Below are positions 43,719 through 53,474 of a DNA stretch of 64,000 bases, in pieces. A model generated the notes under the pieces. The model searched no databases. It was not told the DNA's origin and worked only from the letters and a program-made list of their open reading frames with translations. A program made the translations under genes and the position numbers. Source of the stretch: Frigidibacter sp. SD6-1 (GTDB lineage Bacteria > Pseudomonadota > Alphaproteobacteria > Rhodobacterales > Rhodobacteraceae); contig NZ_JARJNR010000003.1 of assembly GCF_030143255.1 (NCBI RefSeq), forward strand, positions 248,001-312,000. Direction: 5' to 3'. The stretch's first letter is position 1, and the number at the start of each line of letters is the position of its first letter.

Positions 43719-45233
43719 ATGAGCCTTCTTGCCGTCAAAGACCTCTCGCTGACCCTTGGCGAGCCCCTTTTCACCGATCTTTCCTTCACCCTGCAGCCCG
43801 GCGACCGGCTGGGACTGGTGGCCGCGAACGGGCGCGGCAAATCCTCGCTTCTGAAGCTGATTGCCGGGGCGATTGAACCGACCTCGGGCGACATCACGCG
43901 CGCCCGCGGGTTGAAGATCGGCCATGTGGCGCAGGATGTGCCGACGGCGCTGATGGCCCTGACCTTCCGCGATGCCGTGCTGGAGGCGCTGGAGCCTGAG
44001 GCGCGGGACTATGAAAGCTGGCGGGCCGATGTGCTGATGGACGATCTGGCGGTGCCGGAACCCTTCCGCGAACAGCCGCTGGGCGGTCTGTCCGGTGGCT
44101 GGCAGCGCACGGCGCTTCTGGCGCGGGCGGCAGTGCAGGAGCCGGATATCTACCTTCTGGACGAGCCGACGAACCATCTGGATCTTGGCCGGATCGGCAA
44201 GCTCACCGACTGGCTTGCCGGATTGCCCCGCACGGTCGGCGTGATCGCGGCCAGCCATGACCGGGCGTTTCTGGACGAGGCGACGGGGCGGACGCTTTTC
44301 CTGCGCGCCGCCGCGAGCCGGTTCTTCGCGCTGTCCTATGGTCCGGCGCGGGCGGCTCTGGCCGAAGCCGATCAGGCCGATGCCCGCACCTATGACAACC
44401 GGATGAAGGAGGCGGAGCAGCTCAGAAAGCAGGCGGCGAAGCTGAAGAATATCGGGATCAATTCCGGCAGCGATCTTCTGGTGGTCAAGACCAGGCAGCT
44501 GAAGGAACGGGCCGAGAAGATCGAAGAGGCGGCGCGCCCTGCCCATCAGGAAAGGTCGGCGGGTGCGATCCGGCTGGCGAATGCGGGCACCCATGCCAAG
44601 GCGCTGATCGCCCTGAATGACGCGTGGGTCCGCACGCCGGACGGGCGCGAGCTGTTCCGGACCGGCGAGACATGGATCGAACGCGGCGACCGAGTGGTGC
44701 TGCTGGGACCGAACGGCGCGGGCAAGACGCGGATGATCGAGGCGGTGCGGGCGGCCTGTCTGGGTGCAGACAGCCCGATCCGCGCGGCGGCGACGCTGGT
44801 GCTTGGCCACAGCGATCAGGGTCTGGCGCATCTGCCCGACGGCGCCACGCCCTTTGACCTGATCACCCGTTTCGATGTGGGCGATCAGGCGGCGCGGACG
44901 CTTCTGGCGGGGGCGGGCATCAGGCCGGACCGGCAGGGCGCGAAGGTGGCGACGCTCTCGGGCGGGCAGAAGGCGCGGCTCGCCATGCTGGTCCTCAGGC
45001 TGACGCGCCCGAACTTCTATCTGCTCGACGAACCCACCAACCATCTGGACATCGAGGGGCAGGAGGCCCTGGAGGCCGAACTGATGGCGCAGGGCGCGAC
45101 CTGCCTGCTGGTCAGCCACGACCGGCAGTTCGTGCGCAACGTTGGCACCCGGTTCTGGCAGATCGACAGGAAGCGGCTGATCGAGGTCGACGACCCCGAA
45201 CCCTTCTTCGATACCGCCCGTGCTGCGGGGTGA
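43719..45233 (+). CDS. ABC-F family ATPase
   Basis: The 504-residue cytoplasmic protein has two ABC domains joined by a charged linker and no membrane part, the ABC-F architecture of translation factors that act at the ribosomal E site. Walker A motifs are NGRGKSSLLK (near 42) and GPNGAGKTRM (near 331); signature motifs are LGGLSGGWQ and TLSGGQKARLA; Walker B lines are YLLDEPTNHLDL and YLLDEPTNHLDI. The linker MKEAEQLRKQAAKL carries the charged arm. No classical SD is visible, which fits control by the upstream attenuator. Whether it gives antibiotic resistance or is a housekeeping Uup/EttA relative is open. Confidence 0.9.
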   Translation: MSLLAVKDLSLTLGEPLFTDLSFTLQPGDRLGLVAANGRGKSSLLKLIAGAIEPTSGDITRARGLKIGHVAQDVPTALMALTFRDAVLEALEPEARDYESWRADVLMDDLAVPEPFREQPLGGLSGGWQRTALLARAAVQEPDIYLLDEPTNHLDLGRIGKLTDWLAGLPRTVGVIAASHDRAFLDEATGRTLFLRAAASRFFALSYGPARAALAEADQADARTYDNRMKEAEQLRKQAAKLKNIGINSGSDLLVVKTRQLKERAEKIEEAARPAHQERSAGAIRLANAGTHAKALIALNDAWVRTPDGRELFRTGETWIERGDRVVLLGPNGAGKTRMIEAVRAACLGADSPIRAAATLVLGHSDQGLAHLPDGATPFDLITRFDVGDQAARTLLAGAGIRPDRQGAKVATLSGGQKARLAMLVLRLTRPNFYLLDEPTNHLDIEGQEALEAELMAQGATCLLVSHDRQFVRNVGTRFWQIDRKRLIEVDDPEPFFDTARAAG

Positions 45234-45370
45234 ACCTTGCGGTATTTTCACCGGCCGTGCGTCTGCGCGATTGCGCGGGCGCCGCGCATGGCCTATGGCC
45301 AAGAAAAAAGGGGAGCGGTGCCAGAGCCGATGGCCGGAGCATCGCAGAGGAAATGGGGAAGCAGTCAGCG

Positions 45371-46414
45371 ATGAGCGATGCCAATGCGCCGTCTGGCGTG
45401 GAGCCTGCACAGAGGTCGGGGCGTGACTGGGTGCAGATACTGGCGCGCTATCGCGAGCCGCATCACGGCCGCAGCGCGCTGGAGCTGGCGCTGACATTGG
45501 TGCCGCTGGTCGCGCTTTTTGCCTTCGCCTGGTGGCTTCTGTCGGTCAGCTATCTTCTGGCGGCGGCGGTCGCGGTGGTGAATGCGGGCTTCCTGCTGCG
45601 TGCCTTCGCGATCCAGCATGATTGCGGGCATGCCTCTTTCTTTCGCAGCCGTGGGCTGTCTGACTGGGTGGGGCGCGGTCTTGGGGTCTTGACGCTGACG
45701 CCTTACGATGTCTGGCGCCGGTCGCATTCGATCCATCATGCCTCGTCGGGCAATCTCGACAAGCGCGGGATCGGCGATGTGATGACGCTGACGGTCGATG
45801 AATATTACGCCCTGTCGAGATGGGGGCGGCTCGGCTATAGGCTCTACCGCAACCCGTTGGTGCTGTTCGGCCTTGGCCCGGCCTATCTGTTCATGCTGCA
45901 GAACCGCCTGCCCATCGGCTTCATGCGCGCGGGCTGGAGCTATTGGACCAGTGCCATGGCGACCAATGCGGCAATTGCGCTGGGCATTGGGTTGATGGTC
46001 TGGTGGGGCGGGCTGATGCCGCTCCTGCTCGTCTGGCTGCCGACGGCGCTGATCGCCGCGACGCTGGGCGTGTGGCTTTTCTATGTGCAGCATCAGTTCG
46101 AAGAGACGCACTGGCAGTCGGGCGCGGACTGGCAGTTGCATGACGCGGCACTTGCAGGCTCGTCGCATTACGTCCTGCCCGCACCGCTGCGCTGGATCAC
46201 GGCGAATATCGGTATCCATCATGTGCATCACCTCTACAGCCGCATCCCCTTCTACCGGTTGCCGGAGGTGCTGCGCGACCATCCGGTGCTGGCGGAAAGC
46301 CAGCGCATGACATTGTGGGAAAGCTTCCGTTGCACAAGGCTTCATCTGTGGGACGAGAAGGGCAGGCGGCTTTTGTCCTTCGCGAACGCCCGGCAGCTGC
46401 GGATGGCTGGGTGA
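45371..46414 (+). CDS. Fatty acid desaturase
   Basis: The 347-residue membrane enzyme has the three histidine boxes of acyl-lipid desaturases: HDCGHASFF (near 88), HSIHHASSGN (near 120) and HHVHHLYSRIP (near 285). Four or more hydrophobic helices flank them. It introduces a double bond into fatty acyl chains with di-iron and oxygen. The ATG at 45371 has GGGGAAG upstream and was chosen over 45353 and the much longer frame from 45230. It stands alone, before suhB. Confidence 0.87.
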   Translation: MSDANAPSGVEPAQRSGRDWVQILARYREPHHGRSALELALTLVPLVALFAFAWWLLSVSYLLAAAVAVVNAGFLLRAFAIQHDCGHASFFRSRGLSDWVGRGLGVLTLTPYDVWRRSHSIHHASSGNLDKRGIGDVMTLTVDEYYALSRWGRLGYRLYRNPLVLFGLGPAYLFMLQNRLPIGFMRAGWSYWTSAMATNAAIALGIGLMVWWGGLMPLLLVWLPTALIAATLGVWLFYVQHQFEETHWQSGADWQLHDAALAGSSHYVLPAPLRWITANIGIHHVHHLYSRIPFYRLPEVLRDHPVLAESQRMTLWESFRCTRLHLWDEKGRRLLSFANARQLRMAG

Positions 46415-46484
46415 AGGCCGGGGCCCTTCACATCCCGCGCGCGCTTGACTATAGGGGCCACTTGACCGATCGGAGCCCGAGACG

Positions 46485-47276
46485 ATGCAAGGCAGCGCCA
46501 ACCTCAACCTGATGATCAAGGCCGCCCGCAAGGCGGGCCGCAGCCTGGTGAAGGATTTCCGCGAGGTCGAGAACCTGCAGGTCTCGCTGAAGGGCGCGGG
46601 TGATTTCGTCAGCCGCGCTGATATCGCGGCCGAGAAGATCATCAAGGAAGAGCTGATGGGCGCCCGCCCGACCTACGGCTGGCTGGGCGAGGAGACGGGC
46701 GAGACCGATGGTCAGGACCCGACCCGGCGCTGGATCGTCGATCCGTTGGACGGGACCACGAACTTCCTGCACGGCCTGCCGCATTGGGCGGTGTCGATCG
46801 CGCTGGAACACAAGGGCGAGATTGTCTCGGCAGTCGTGTTCGATCCGGCCAAGGACGAGATGTACTGGGCCGAGAAGGGCCAGGGTGCCTGGATGAACGA
46901 GGCGCGTATCCGTGTCTCTGGCCGCCGGTCGATGTCGGACGCGGTTTTTGCGACCGGCGTGCCGTTCGGCACGAAGAAGACGCTGCCCGCGACGATGCGC
47001 GACCTTGCCCGCCTGATGCCTGCCTGTGCGGGCGTGCGGCGCTGGGGATCGGCTGCCTTGGACCTCGCCTATGTGGCGGCCGGGCGCTACGATGGCTACT
47101 GGGAGCGTGAGCTTGGCGCCTGGGACATGGCGGCGGGGCTGCTTCTGGTGCGCGAGGCGGGCGGTTTCACTGCCGCCGTGCGCGAGGGGCGCGAGATTTT
47201 CGAAAGCGGCTCGGTCATCGCGGCGAATGGCGAGTTGTTTCAGCCGCTCTGCGACGTACTGCGCGAACCTGCGTGA
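46485..47276 (+). CDS. suhB: Inositol-1-monophosphatase
   Basis: The 263-residue Mg-dependent phosphatase carries GDFVSRADIAAEK near residue 42, the metal motif DPLDGTTNFLHGLPHW near 87-102, and ELGAWDMAAGLLLVREAGG near 210-228. SuhB also acts in rRNA antitermination in enteric bacteria. The last 37 bases overlap the convergent SRPBCC gene. The final 123 bases (47154-47276) have a diverged copy at 48515-48637, mainly with synonymous changes. Confidence 0.95.
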   Translation: MQGSANLNLMIKAARKAGRSLVKDFREVENLQVSLKGAGDFVSRADIAAEKIIKEELMGARPTYGWLGEETGETDGQDPTRRWIVDPLDGTTNFLHGLPHWAVSIALEHKGEIVSAVVFDPAKDEMYWAEKGQGAWMNEARIRVSGRRSMSDAVFATGVPFGTKKTLPATMRDLARLMPACAGVRRWGSAALDLAYVAAGRYDGYWERELGAWDMAAGLLLVREAGGFTAAVREGREIFESGSVIAANGELFQPLCDVLREPA

Positions 47277-48211
47277 GCTTCCGCCCGGTCGCGGATAAGC
47301 GCAAGGATCCCTTTGTGGATTCCGTCGAAGAAGAAGTGATGCCAGAATTCGGCATAGACGCCGAATTTGGAAGAGTCGTAGGTCCAGGTGGTGAGCGTGA
47401 GGCGGGTCCGACCGTTCAAATCCTCAAGCAGGTATTCACCCGCTAGCACGTCGAAATAGCGCCCTCCGACCGCGACATGCGGGTCGTCCACGCCGTCGGG
47501 CAGCCAACCGGCCGGAATGTCGAATTCCCAGGCGATGCGGCGACCCGCCTCGTAGGCCGTGATCTTTTCCCGGAAATGCACACCGCCTGCCCAGTAGGAA
47601 TGACGTACCGCACCTTTCGGCGTTTCCTTCCAGACCGCCCGCGTTGCTTTCGGAATGCCCAACAGGTGTATGAGGCGGGTTTCAATTTCTTCAGGGTGGA
47701 TATCGGGGACATCCTTGATCATCGCAAAGACGGTCTGAGGTGGGGCGGCAATGACGATGGAATTGGACGTAAGATATGTCTTGGGTTCGGTGGGCAGCAA
47801 GTCGAGGAAGATGAGCGCGAGTGCGGGGATCACGAGGGCGCCCGACGCCCCCCTTGTGTCGGCCCGCCAACGCAAGGCCAGCAAAGAGATCGTCCCGCCC
47901 AACATCGCAAAGAAGACGATGGGAAAGATCCCCATCGCAATGCAGATCATGCCTTCCAGCCCGTCGATGAACGCCAAGGCAACGGCTAGGCACATGATCG
48001 TTGTGAGCCAGGCCATGGCGGGCAGAAAGCGCTGAAAACGATCTTTGGGCCGGAAGAAAACGATCACAGCACCGGCAACGAACGGAAAGCCCAGAAGAAA
48101 ACCAAGGCTCGCTGTGTCGATCCGTAGCCACCGTGCAAGCAGGTAAGAGATGAAGAGGCCGCCCGCGAGGGCCAGTGTCGGCCAAACGATTTGGGACAGG
48201 CGGCGGATCAT
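47240..48211 (-). CDS. Membrane protein with C-terminal SRPBCC domain
   Basis: The 323-residue protein has about five hydrophobic helices in the first 150 residues (for example LALAGGLFISYLLARWL and GMICIAMGIFPIVFFAMLGG). A periplasmic or cytosolic SRPBCC (START-like) ligand-binding domain follows (SIVIAAPPQTVFAMIKDVPDI, WAGGVHFREKITAYEAGRRIAWEF). GC is lower than in flanking genes (32/60 in 47761-47820). It lies between suhB and the duplicated suhB end, so it is likely carried by the imported segment. Function unknown. Confidence 0.8.
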   Translation of the reverse strand: MIRRLSQIVWPTLALAGGLFISYLLARWLRIDTASLGFLLGFPFVAGAVIVFFRPKDRFQRFLPAMAWLTTIMCLAVALAFIDGLEGMICIAMGIFPIVFFAMLGGTISLLALRWRADTRGASGALVIPALALIFLDLLPTEPKTYLTSNSIVIAAPPQTVFAMIKDVPDIHPEEIETRLIHLLGIPKATRAVWKETPKGAVRHSYWAGGVHFREKITAYEAGRRIAWEFDIPAGWLPDGVDDPHVAVGGRYFDVLAGEYLLEDLNGRTRLTLTTWTYDSSKFGVYAEFWHHFFFDGIHKGILALIRDRAEAHAGSRSTSQSG

Positions 48212-48350
48212 GGGTCAGGGTCCTATGCTCGTTCGCGCACGTCGTGGCACGCCTTCGCCGTGCGCGCAACCCAGTCGATTCGCCGGATGGTGTTGTGGGC
48301 GAAGGAAAGGGGTCCCCTTTGCTCCTTCTGCGGTCCGCTGTGCCGCATTC

Positions 48351-48376
48351 ACCCCCGAGGATATTCTTGAACAGGA
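48351..48376 (+). repeat. Recurrent intergenic element, partial copy D
   Basis: ACCCCCGAGGATATTCTTGA followed by ACAGGAA matches the box part of the element, with no preceding GC hairpin. It lies in the spacer of the duplicated region. Confidence 0.4.
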
Positions 48377-48390
48377 AATCGGGGCGCAGG

Positions 48391-48514
48391 CTACTTCCAG
48401 CGCCTCACGAGCGGGATGTTTGCGGGGTCGTACTGAAGCTCGGCGTGGGGCGGGCGGCCGTGGGTTTCGCGCCACCAGCCGCCTGCGCCGCGCCCAAAGC
48501 GGCAGCGTGAGCGC
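48391..48514 (-). pseudogene. 3' remnant of a rhomboid protease gene
   Basis: Read on the minus strand this matches the end of the intact rhomboid gene at 49138-49266, including the final NIP-VRR-K-stop pattern (TAG here, TGA there) and LALTLPLWAR. A 5-base deletion relative to the intact gene shifts the frame. It stops abruptly where the suhB remnant begins. Confidence 0.85.
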
Positions 48515-48637
48515 GAGGCAGGTGGCTTCACGGCCGCCGTGCGTGAAGGCCGCGAGATTTTCGAAAGCGGCTCGGCGATCGCCGCGAATGGCGAGCTGTT
48601 TCAGCCGCTTTGCGACATCCTGCGCGCGCCCGCCTGA
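48515..48637 (+). pseudogene. 3' remnant of a suhB-like gene
   Basis: The 123 bases encode 40 residues and a TGA, matching suhB residues 224 to the end (EAGGFTAAVREGREIFESGS, PLCDILRAPA). Of the changed codons, about a dozen are synonymous and three change the residue, so the copy diverged as a working gene before it was cut. It has no start and no upstream half. Confidence 0.9.
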
Positions 48638-48662
48638 GGGACGGGCGGGGGTTTCACACCCC

Positions 48663-48740
48663 GTCGTCCATTGGTTCTCAAACCAATGGCGCACCAATGG
48701 ACGACCCCCGTGGAGTACTTCCGGACAGAAAGTGAGAAGG
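48663..48740 (+). repeat. Recurrent intergenic element, copy E, with two competing hairpins
   Basis: GTCGTCCATTGGT (48663-48675) is a perfect inverted repeat of 48693-48705. The inner CCATTGGTT can instead pair with AACCAATGG (48681-48689, CTCA loop). CCCCCGTGGAGTACTT then GGACAGAAAGTGAGAAGG follows, the box part of the element. It fills the spacer between the suhB remnant and the GFA gene. Confidence 0.6.
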
Positions 48741-48745
48741 GCCGC

Positions 48746-49141
48746 CTAGGGTGCGGGCCGGTCGGAGGGGTGGTTGACGCCGTCGCTCCATTTCACCTCG
48801 CCCAGGTCGCGCGGGTTAAGGCCGTCGAGGCAGGCGGCATTCACGCCATACTCGTTGGGGTTCGAGCGGCGCTGGTGGTGGGTGTAGATGCCGCAGATCG
48901 AGCAGAAATAATGTTTCGCGGTCTTCGTGCCCCATTGGTAGAGCGTGAGCTTGTCTTCCCCCTTGATGACGCGCAATCCGCCGAGCGGTGCGGACACGGC
49001 GATGGCTCCCCGGCGGCGGCAGAAGGAACAGTCGCAGCGCCGCGCGGTCGCGAGGCCGCCTTCGGCGAGCGAGACCTCAAGTTCGACCGCGCCGCAATGG
49101 CAGGTGGCGCGATGCGGGCGGGTGATTTCAGGCAGGGTCAT
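48746..49141 (-). CDS. GFA (glutathione-dependent formaldehyde-activating) domain protein
   Basis: The 131-residue zinc protein has the family cysteines CHCGAVELEV (residue 15), CDCSFCRRRG and YFCSICGIYTHH. Members bind zinc and, in some cases, speed the adduct of glutathione and formaldehyde; many have other roles. Its ATG overlaps the rhomboid stop by 4 bases (ATGA), so it is translated with the protease gene. Relatives are common next to metabolic genes, so the specific role is unknown. Confidence 0.88.
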   Translation of the reverse strand: MTLPEITRPHRATCHCGAVELEVSLAEGGLATARRCDCSFCRRRGAIAVSAPLGGLRVIKGEDKLTLYQWGTKTAKHYFCSICGIYTHHQRRSNPNEYGVNAACLDGLNPRDLGEVKWSDGVNHPSDRPAP

Positions 49142-49878
49142 TTGCGGCGCCTCACGGTGGGGATGTTTGCGGGATTGTACTGAAGTTCGGCGTGAGGCGG
49201 GCGGCCGTGGGTTGCACGCCACCAGCCGCCTGCGCCGCGCCGCGCCCAGAGCGGCAGGGTGAGGGCGAGGCCGGCGGCAAAGCCCGCCGCATGGGCCCAA
49301 TAGGCGACGCCGCCCGCTTCGGTCGAATGGCCAAGGCCGCCCATGATCTGAAAGGCGAACCAGAGGCCGAGCATCACGAAGGCCGGGATCGAGAAGACCC
49401 TAAAGAAGATGATGAAGATGATCAGGATATCGACGCGCGCGCGCGGGAAGAGGAGGAGATAGCCCCCCATCACCCCCGCGATGGCGCCCGAGGCGCCGAC
49501 CATCGGGATGGTGGAGCCCGGGTCGGGCAGGATCTGGCCGAAGGCGGCGGCGATGCCGCAGGCGAGGTAGAAGATCAGGAAACCTGCGTGCCCCATCTGG
49601 TCTTCCAGATTGTCGCCGAAGATCCACAGGAAGAGCATGTTGCCCGCAAGATGCATGAAGCCTGCATGCAGGAACATGTGGGAGAGAAGCGCGTGGACCT
49701 CGCCGCCCTCCGTCACCGCCGCAGGGAAGAGCGCCCAGTGATAGAGGAAGGCCGCGCTCGCCTGCTCGTCGGAGGCGAGCGACCATTGGTAGAGGAACAC
49801 CAGAATGTTCGCGATCAGGATCGCGTAAGTGACGAAAGGTGTCCGTTCGGACGGGTTGTGATCGCGGATCGGGAACAT
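49138..49878 (-). CDS. Rhomboid-family intramembrane serine protease
   Basis: The 246-residue protein has six or more membrane helices with the catalytic serine in MVGASGAIAGVMGGY near residue 129 and the partner histidine in the later helix (YWAHAAGFAAG near 195). LSHMFLHAGFMHLAGNMLFLWIFGDN near 65-90 is the family's conserved HxxxN region. It cleaves membrane proteins in the lipid bilayer. The C-terminal tail is duplicated as a remnant at 48391-48514. Confidence 0.92.
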   Translation of the reverse strand: MFPIRDHNPSERTPFVTYAILIANILVFLYQWSLASDEQASAAFLYHWALFPAAVTEGGEVHALLSHMFLHAGFMHLAGNMLFLWIFGDNLEDQMGHAGFLIFYLACGIAAAFGQILPDPGSTIPMVGASGAIAGVMGGYLLLFPRARVDILIIFIIFFRVFSIPAFVMLGLWFAFQIMGGLGHSTEAGGVAYWAHAAGFAAGLALTLPLWARRGAGGWWRATHGRPPHAELQYNPANIPTVRRRK

Positions 49879-49909
49879 GGCGCGACCGTTCCCGATCCGG
49901 ATTGGTTCG

Positions 49910-52900
49910 TCAAGCCTCGCCGGCTTCCGCCAGAAGGGCGGCGTTGCCGCCCGAGGCGGTGGTGTCGATGCACAGGTGCCGCGCCTCGGTCACATGGCCG
50001 CGGTCGGGCAGGCCGGTGATCAGCGGCAGGATCGGCCCCTTGCGGGCGGCGAGCGCCTGGACAAGCGCACGCGCCTCGGCCTCGGGCCCCCACCAGAGCA
50101 CTCCGGAGAAGCCGTCGAGCGTCGTCAGCACCTCTGCCGGAAGGCGGCCCGGCGCCTCGATGGCGATACCGCCGAGGGCGCGGACTTTCGTCGCCTGATC
50201 GCGGGCCGCTTCCGCCCCCGGCCCAAGGCAGAGGAGGGGCGCGCGCGGGTGAAGCGACAAGCGGTTCGATTCGCCGGTCGGGCCCGGCAGGGCCTCCTCG
50301 GAGAGGGTCGCGTGCGAGGCTGCGGCGAGCAGCGATTTCCTCAGCCCGTCGGGGTTCACCGCCGCGCCAGCGGCCTCGCCCGCAAAGCGGGCGGGGTTGG
50401 CCGCGAAGCGGCCGAGATAATCCGGCCCGCCCGCCTTGGGACCGGTGCCCGACAGCCCCTCGCCGCCGAACGGCTGGGAACCCACTACCGCGCCGATCTG
50501 GTTGCGGTTGACGTAGATATTGCCGACGCGCAGCGCCTCGCACACTTCCTGCACGCGGTTGTCGATGCGGGTGTGAAGCCCGAAGGTCAGGCCGTAGCCG
50601 GTGGCATTGATCGCATCGACGATTTTCGGCAGCTCCTCGGACCGGAAGGTCGCGACATGGAGGACCGGGCCGAAGATTTCGCGCTTCAGATCGGCGATGC
50701 CTTTCACCCTGATCACCGCGGGGGCGATGAAATGGCCGTCCTTCGGGCGGGAGAGCTGGCGCAGAAGCCGCCCCTCGCGCCGCGCGGTTTCCACGTGGGC
50801 GCGAATGCCCGCCTCGGCCTCCTGGTCGATCACCGGGCCGAGGTCGGTCGAGAGAAGCCAGGGATCACCGAGCTTCAACTCCTCCATCGCGCCATAGAGC
50901 ATGTCGAGGAAATGCGGGGCGATGTCCTCCTGCACATAGAGGCAGCGCAGCGCCGAACAGCGCTGACCCGCCGACTGGAAGGAGGAGGCGATGACATCGC
51001 GCACCGCCTGTTCTGGGAGCGCGGTCGAATCGACGATCATCGCGTTCAGCCCGCCGGTTTCGGCAATGAGCGGCGCGCCGGGGGCGAGATGGCGCGCCAT
51101 CGCCTTGCGGATCAGAAGCGCGGTTTCGGTCGATCCGGTGAAGCAGACACCCGCGACGCGCGGGTCGGAGGTGAGCGCCGCGCCGACGGTGGCGCCGTCG
51201 CCGGGCAGAAGCTGCAGCGAGGCGACCGGCACGCCTGCCTTGTGGAGAAGCCCCACGGCATAGGCGGCGATGAGCGGTGTCTGTTCGGCGGGCTTGGCCA
51301 GTACGCCGTTGCCCATGGCCAGTGCTGCCGCGATCTGGCCGGTGAAAATCGCGAGCGGGAAGTTCCAGGGGCTGATGCAGGTGAAGATGCCCGCGGGGTC
51401 ACCCGCCTCGGTGAGTGAGCGGGCGGCATAGTAGCGCAGGAAATCCACCGCCTCGCGCAGTTCGCTGACGGCGTCGGCGAGCGTCTTGCCCGCCTCGCGC
51501 GCCAGAAGCGTGAAGAGAAGGCCGAAGTTTTCCTCGTAAAGGTCGGCGGCGCGGTTCAGGATCCGGGCGCGCTGGGCGACCGGCGCGGACCAGACCCTGG
51601 CCGCACCAAGCGCGGTCTGCACATCGGCGGGGCCCGCATCGGTGACCTTGCCGATATGCTTGCCGGTCGCCGGGTCGGAAACGCGGCGGACCGGCAGGCC
51701 GATGACATGGCCCGCGATGATCGGGTCGGCGAGGAATTCCTCACTCGCATGCGGGTCGCGCGCCTCGTCGATCAGCGCCAGCGTTCCGGCATCGGTCAGA
51801 TCGAAGCCCTTCGAATTCACGCGTTCGGGGGCAAACAGCTCCGGCCCCTTGCGGATGGCCTTGTTGGCGATGTGCGGCAGCGCCGTCTCGATCCGGGTGA
51901 TCGGGCATTGCGCCACGATCTCTGGCGCCACGTCGAGGTCGACGATCTTGTGAACGAACGAGGAGTTGGCGCCGTTTTCCAGAAGTCGGCGCACGAGGTA
52001 GGCCAACAGGTCGCGGTGAGCGCCCACGGGGGCATAGATGCGGCAGCGGGTGCCGTTCGCGCGGTGGACGATGTCATGCAGCCGCTCGCCCATGCCATGC
52101 AGGCGCTGGAATTCGAAGGCCTGGCCGGGTTTCACCATGTCGAGGATCGCCGCGACCGTATGGGCATTGTGGGTGGCGAACTGCGGATAGACGCGGTCGG
52201 TCATGCCGAGGAGCTTCCTGGCATTGGCGATGTAGGACACATCCGTCGCCTCTTTCCGGGTGAAGACCGGGAAATCGGTCAGGCCCATGACCTGCGCGCG
52301 CTTCACCTCGGCGTCCCAGTAAGCGCCTTTGACCAGACGGATCATGATCTTGCGATCGAGCCTTTGGGCAAGGTCATGTAGCCAGTCGATGGTGGCCCCG
52401 GCGCGGCGGCCATAGGCCTGCACAACGATGCCGAACCCGTCCCAGCCCTTCAGAGCGGGGTCCGAGAGGACCGCCTCGATCACCTTGAGCGACAGCGTCA
52501 GCCGGTCGGCTTCCTCGGCGTCGATGTTGAAGCCCATGCGGGCAGTCGCGGCCTTGCGGGCAAGGTCGCGCACGACCGGTACTAGTTCTTTCATTACGCG
52601 GGCTTCCTGTGCCACTTCGTAACGGGGATGAAGGGCGGAGAGCTTTACGGAAATGCCGGGGTTGGTGCCGATGTCCTCGCGGTCACAGGCCGCGGCGATC
52701 GCGTCGATCGCCAGCGCATAGGCGGTCGCATAGCGCCTGGCGTCATCGGCGGTCTTCGCTGCCTCGCCCAGCATGTCGTAGGAGTAGGTGTACCCTTGCG
52801 TCTCCATCTCCTGCGCCCGGATCATCGCGGACTTGATGGTCTCGCCCAGCACGAACTGCTTGCCCATCTCCTTCATCGCGCGCTGAACCGCCTTGCGGAT

Positions 52901-53377
52901 CACCGGCTCGCCCAGACGGCGGACGGCGGCGCGCAGGTGACCGGCGACTCCCGGCTCCTTCTCCTCCAGCACCTTGCCAGTCAGAAGAAGCGCCCAGGTC
53001 GAGGCATTGACGAGCGGCGAAGAGGAGCGGCCGAGGTGCTTGCCCCAGTCGGACGGCGCGATCTTGTCTTCGATCAGCGCATCCATGGTGCCCGCGTCCG
53101 GCACGCGCAGAAGCGCCTCGGCGAGGCACATGAGCGCGATGCCTTCCTCGGTCGAGAGGCCGTACTCGGCGAGGAAGACCTCCATAAGGCCCGGTCGCAC
53201 ATCGGCGCGAATCTTGGTGACAAGGTCGGCCCCGGCGGCGGCGATCCGCGCCCGGTCGCCCGCGTCGAGCCCGGCCGCGGCGATCAGCCGCGTCAGCAGG
53301 GCGGCTTCGTCCTGAAGGGTTCCGGCCTTGATGGTGTTCCAGAGGGTCTCGGTGTGGTCGGATTGATCGGCGGGCAT
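49910..53377 (-). CDS. putA: Bifunctional proline dehydrogenase / P5C dehydrogenase
   Basis: The 1155-residue enzyme oxidises proline to glutamate. The N-terminal half holds the FAD-dependent proline dehydrogenase barrel (for example [18 protein letters not shown] near 320). The C-terminal half is an aldehyde dehydrogenase with the glutamate in [13 protein letters not shown], the catalytic cysteine in [10 protein letters not shown] near 815, and [18 protein letters not shown]. It lacks the ribbon-helix-helix DNA-binding domain of enteric PutA, so it does not repress itself; the divergent PutR is the regulator. ATG 53377 was chosen over 53464. Confidence 0.96.
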   Translation of the reverse strand: MPADQSDHTETLWNTIKAGTLQDEAALLTRLIAAAGLDAGDRARIAAAGADLVTKIRADVRPGLMEVFLAEYGLSTEEGIALMCLAEALLRVPDAGTMDALIEDKIAPSDWGKHLGRSSSPLVNASTWALLLTGKVLEEKEPGVAGHLRAAVRRLGEPVIRKAVQRAMKEMGKQFVLGETIKSAMIRAQEMETQGYTYSYDMLGEAAKTADDARRYATAYALAIDAIAAACDREDIGTNPGISVKLSALHPRYEVAQEARVMKELVPVVRDLARKAATARMGFNIDAEEADRLTLSLKVIEAVLSDPALKGWDGFGIVVQAYGRRAGATIDWLHDLAQRLDRKIMIRLVKGAYWDAEVKRAQVMGLTDFPVFTRKEATDVSYIANARKLLGMTDRVYPQFATHNAHTVAAILDMVKPGQAFEFQRLHGMGERLHDIVHRANGTRCRIYAPVGAHRDLLAYLVRRLLENGANSSFVHKIVDLDVAPEIVAQCPITRIETALPHIANKAIRKGPELFAPERVNSKGFDLTDAGTLALIDEARDPHASEEFLADPIIAGHVIGLPVRRVSDPATGKHIGKVTDAGPADVQTALGAARVWSAPVAQRARILNRAADLYEENFGLLFTLLAREAGKTLADAVSELREAVDFLRYYAARSLTEAGDPAGIFTCISPWNFPLAIFTGQIAAALAMGNGVLAKPAEQTPLIAAYAVGLLHKAGVPVASLQLLPGDGATVGAALTSDPRVAGVCFTGSTETALLIRKAMARHLAPGAPLIAETGGLNAMIVDSTALPEQAVRDVIASSFQSAGQRCSALRCLYVQEDIAPHFLDMLYGAMEELKLGDPWLLSTDLGPVIDQEAEAGIRAHVETARREGRLLRQLSRPKDGHFIAPAVIRVKGIADLKREIFGPVLHVATFRSEELPKIVDAINATGYGLTFGLHTRIDNRVQEVCEALRVGNIYVNRNQIGAVVGSQPFGGEGLSGTGPKAGGPDYLGRFAANPARFAGEAAGAAVNPDGLRKSLLAAASHATLSEEALPGPTGESNRLSLHPRAPLLCLGPGAEAARDQATKVRALGGIAIEAPGRLPAEVLTTLDGFSGVLWWGPEAEARALVQALAARKGPILPLITGLPDRGHVTEARHLCIDTTASGGNAALLAEAGEA

Positions 53378-53474
53378 GGGGAAATCTCCTGATTTGGCCC
53401 ATGATACAGCTTGTCGTGAAGGCGTTTCGCCCATATTCGTTGAGACTGAAGGTAATTCGTCCAATCGAGGGGCA

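Noticed and set aside
45234-45370. TGGCC-TAT-GGCCA followed by AGAAAAAA after the ABC-F gene as a terminator
   Set aside because: The A-run is on the wrong strand for a plus-strand terminator and the stem is only five bases.
43470-45497. A 675-codon open frame on the minus strand
   Set aside because: Antisense to metR end and the ABC-F gene; Arg/Pro-rich without motifs.
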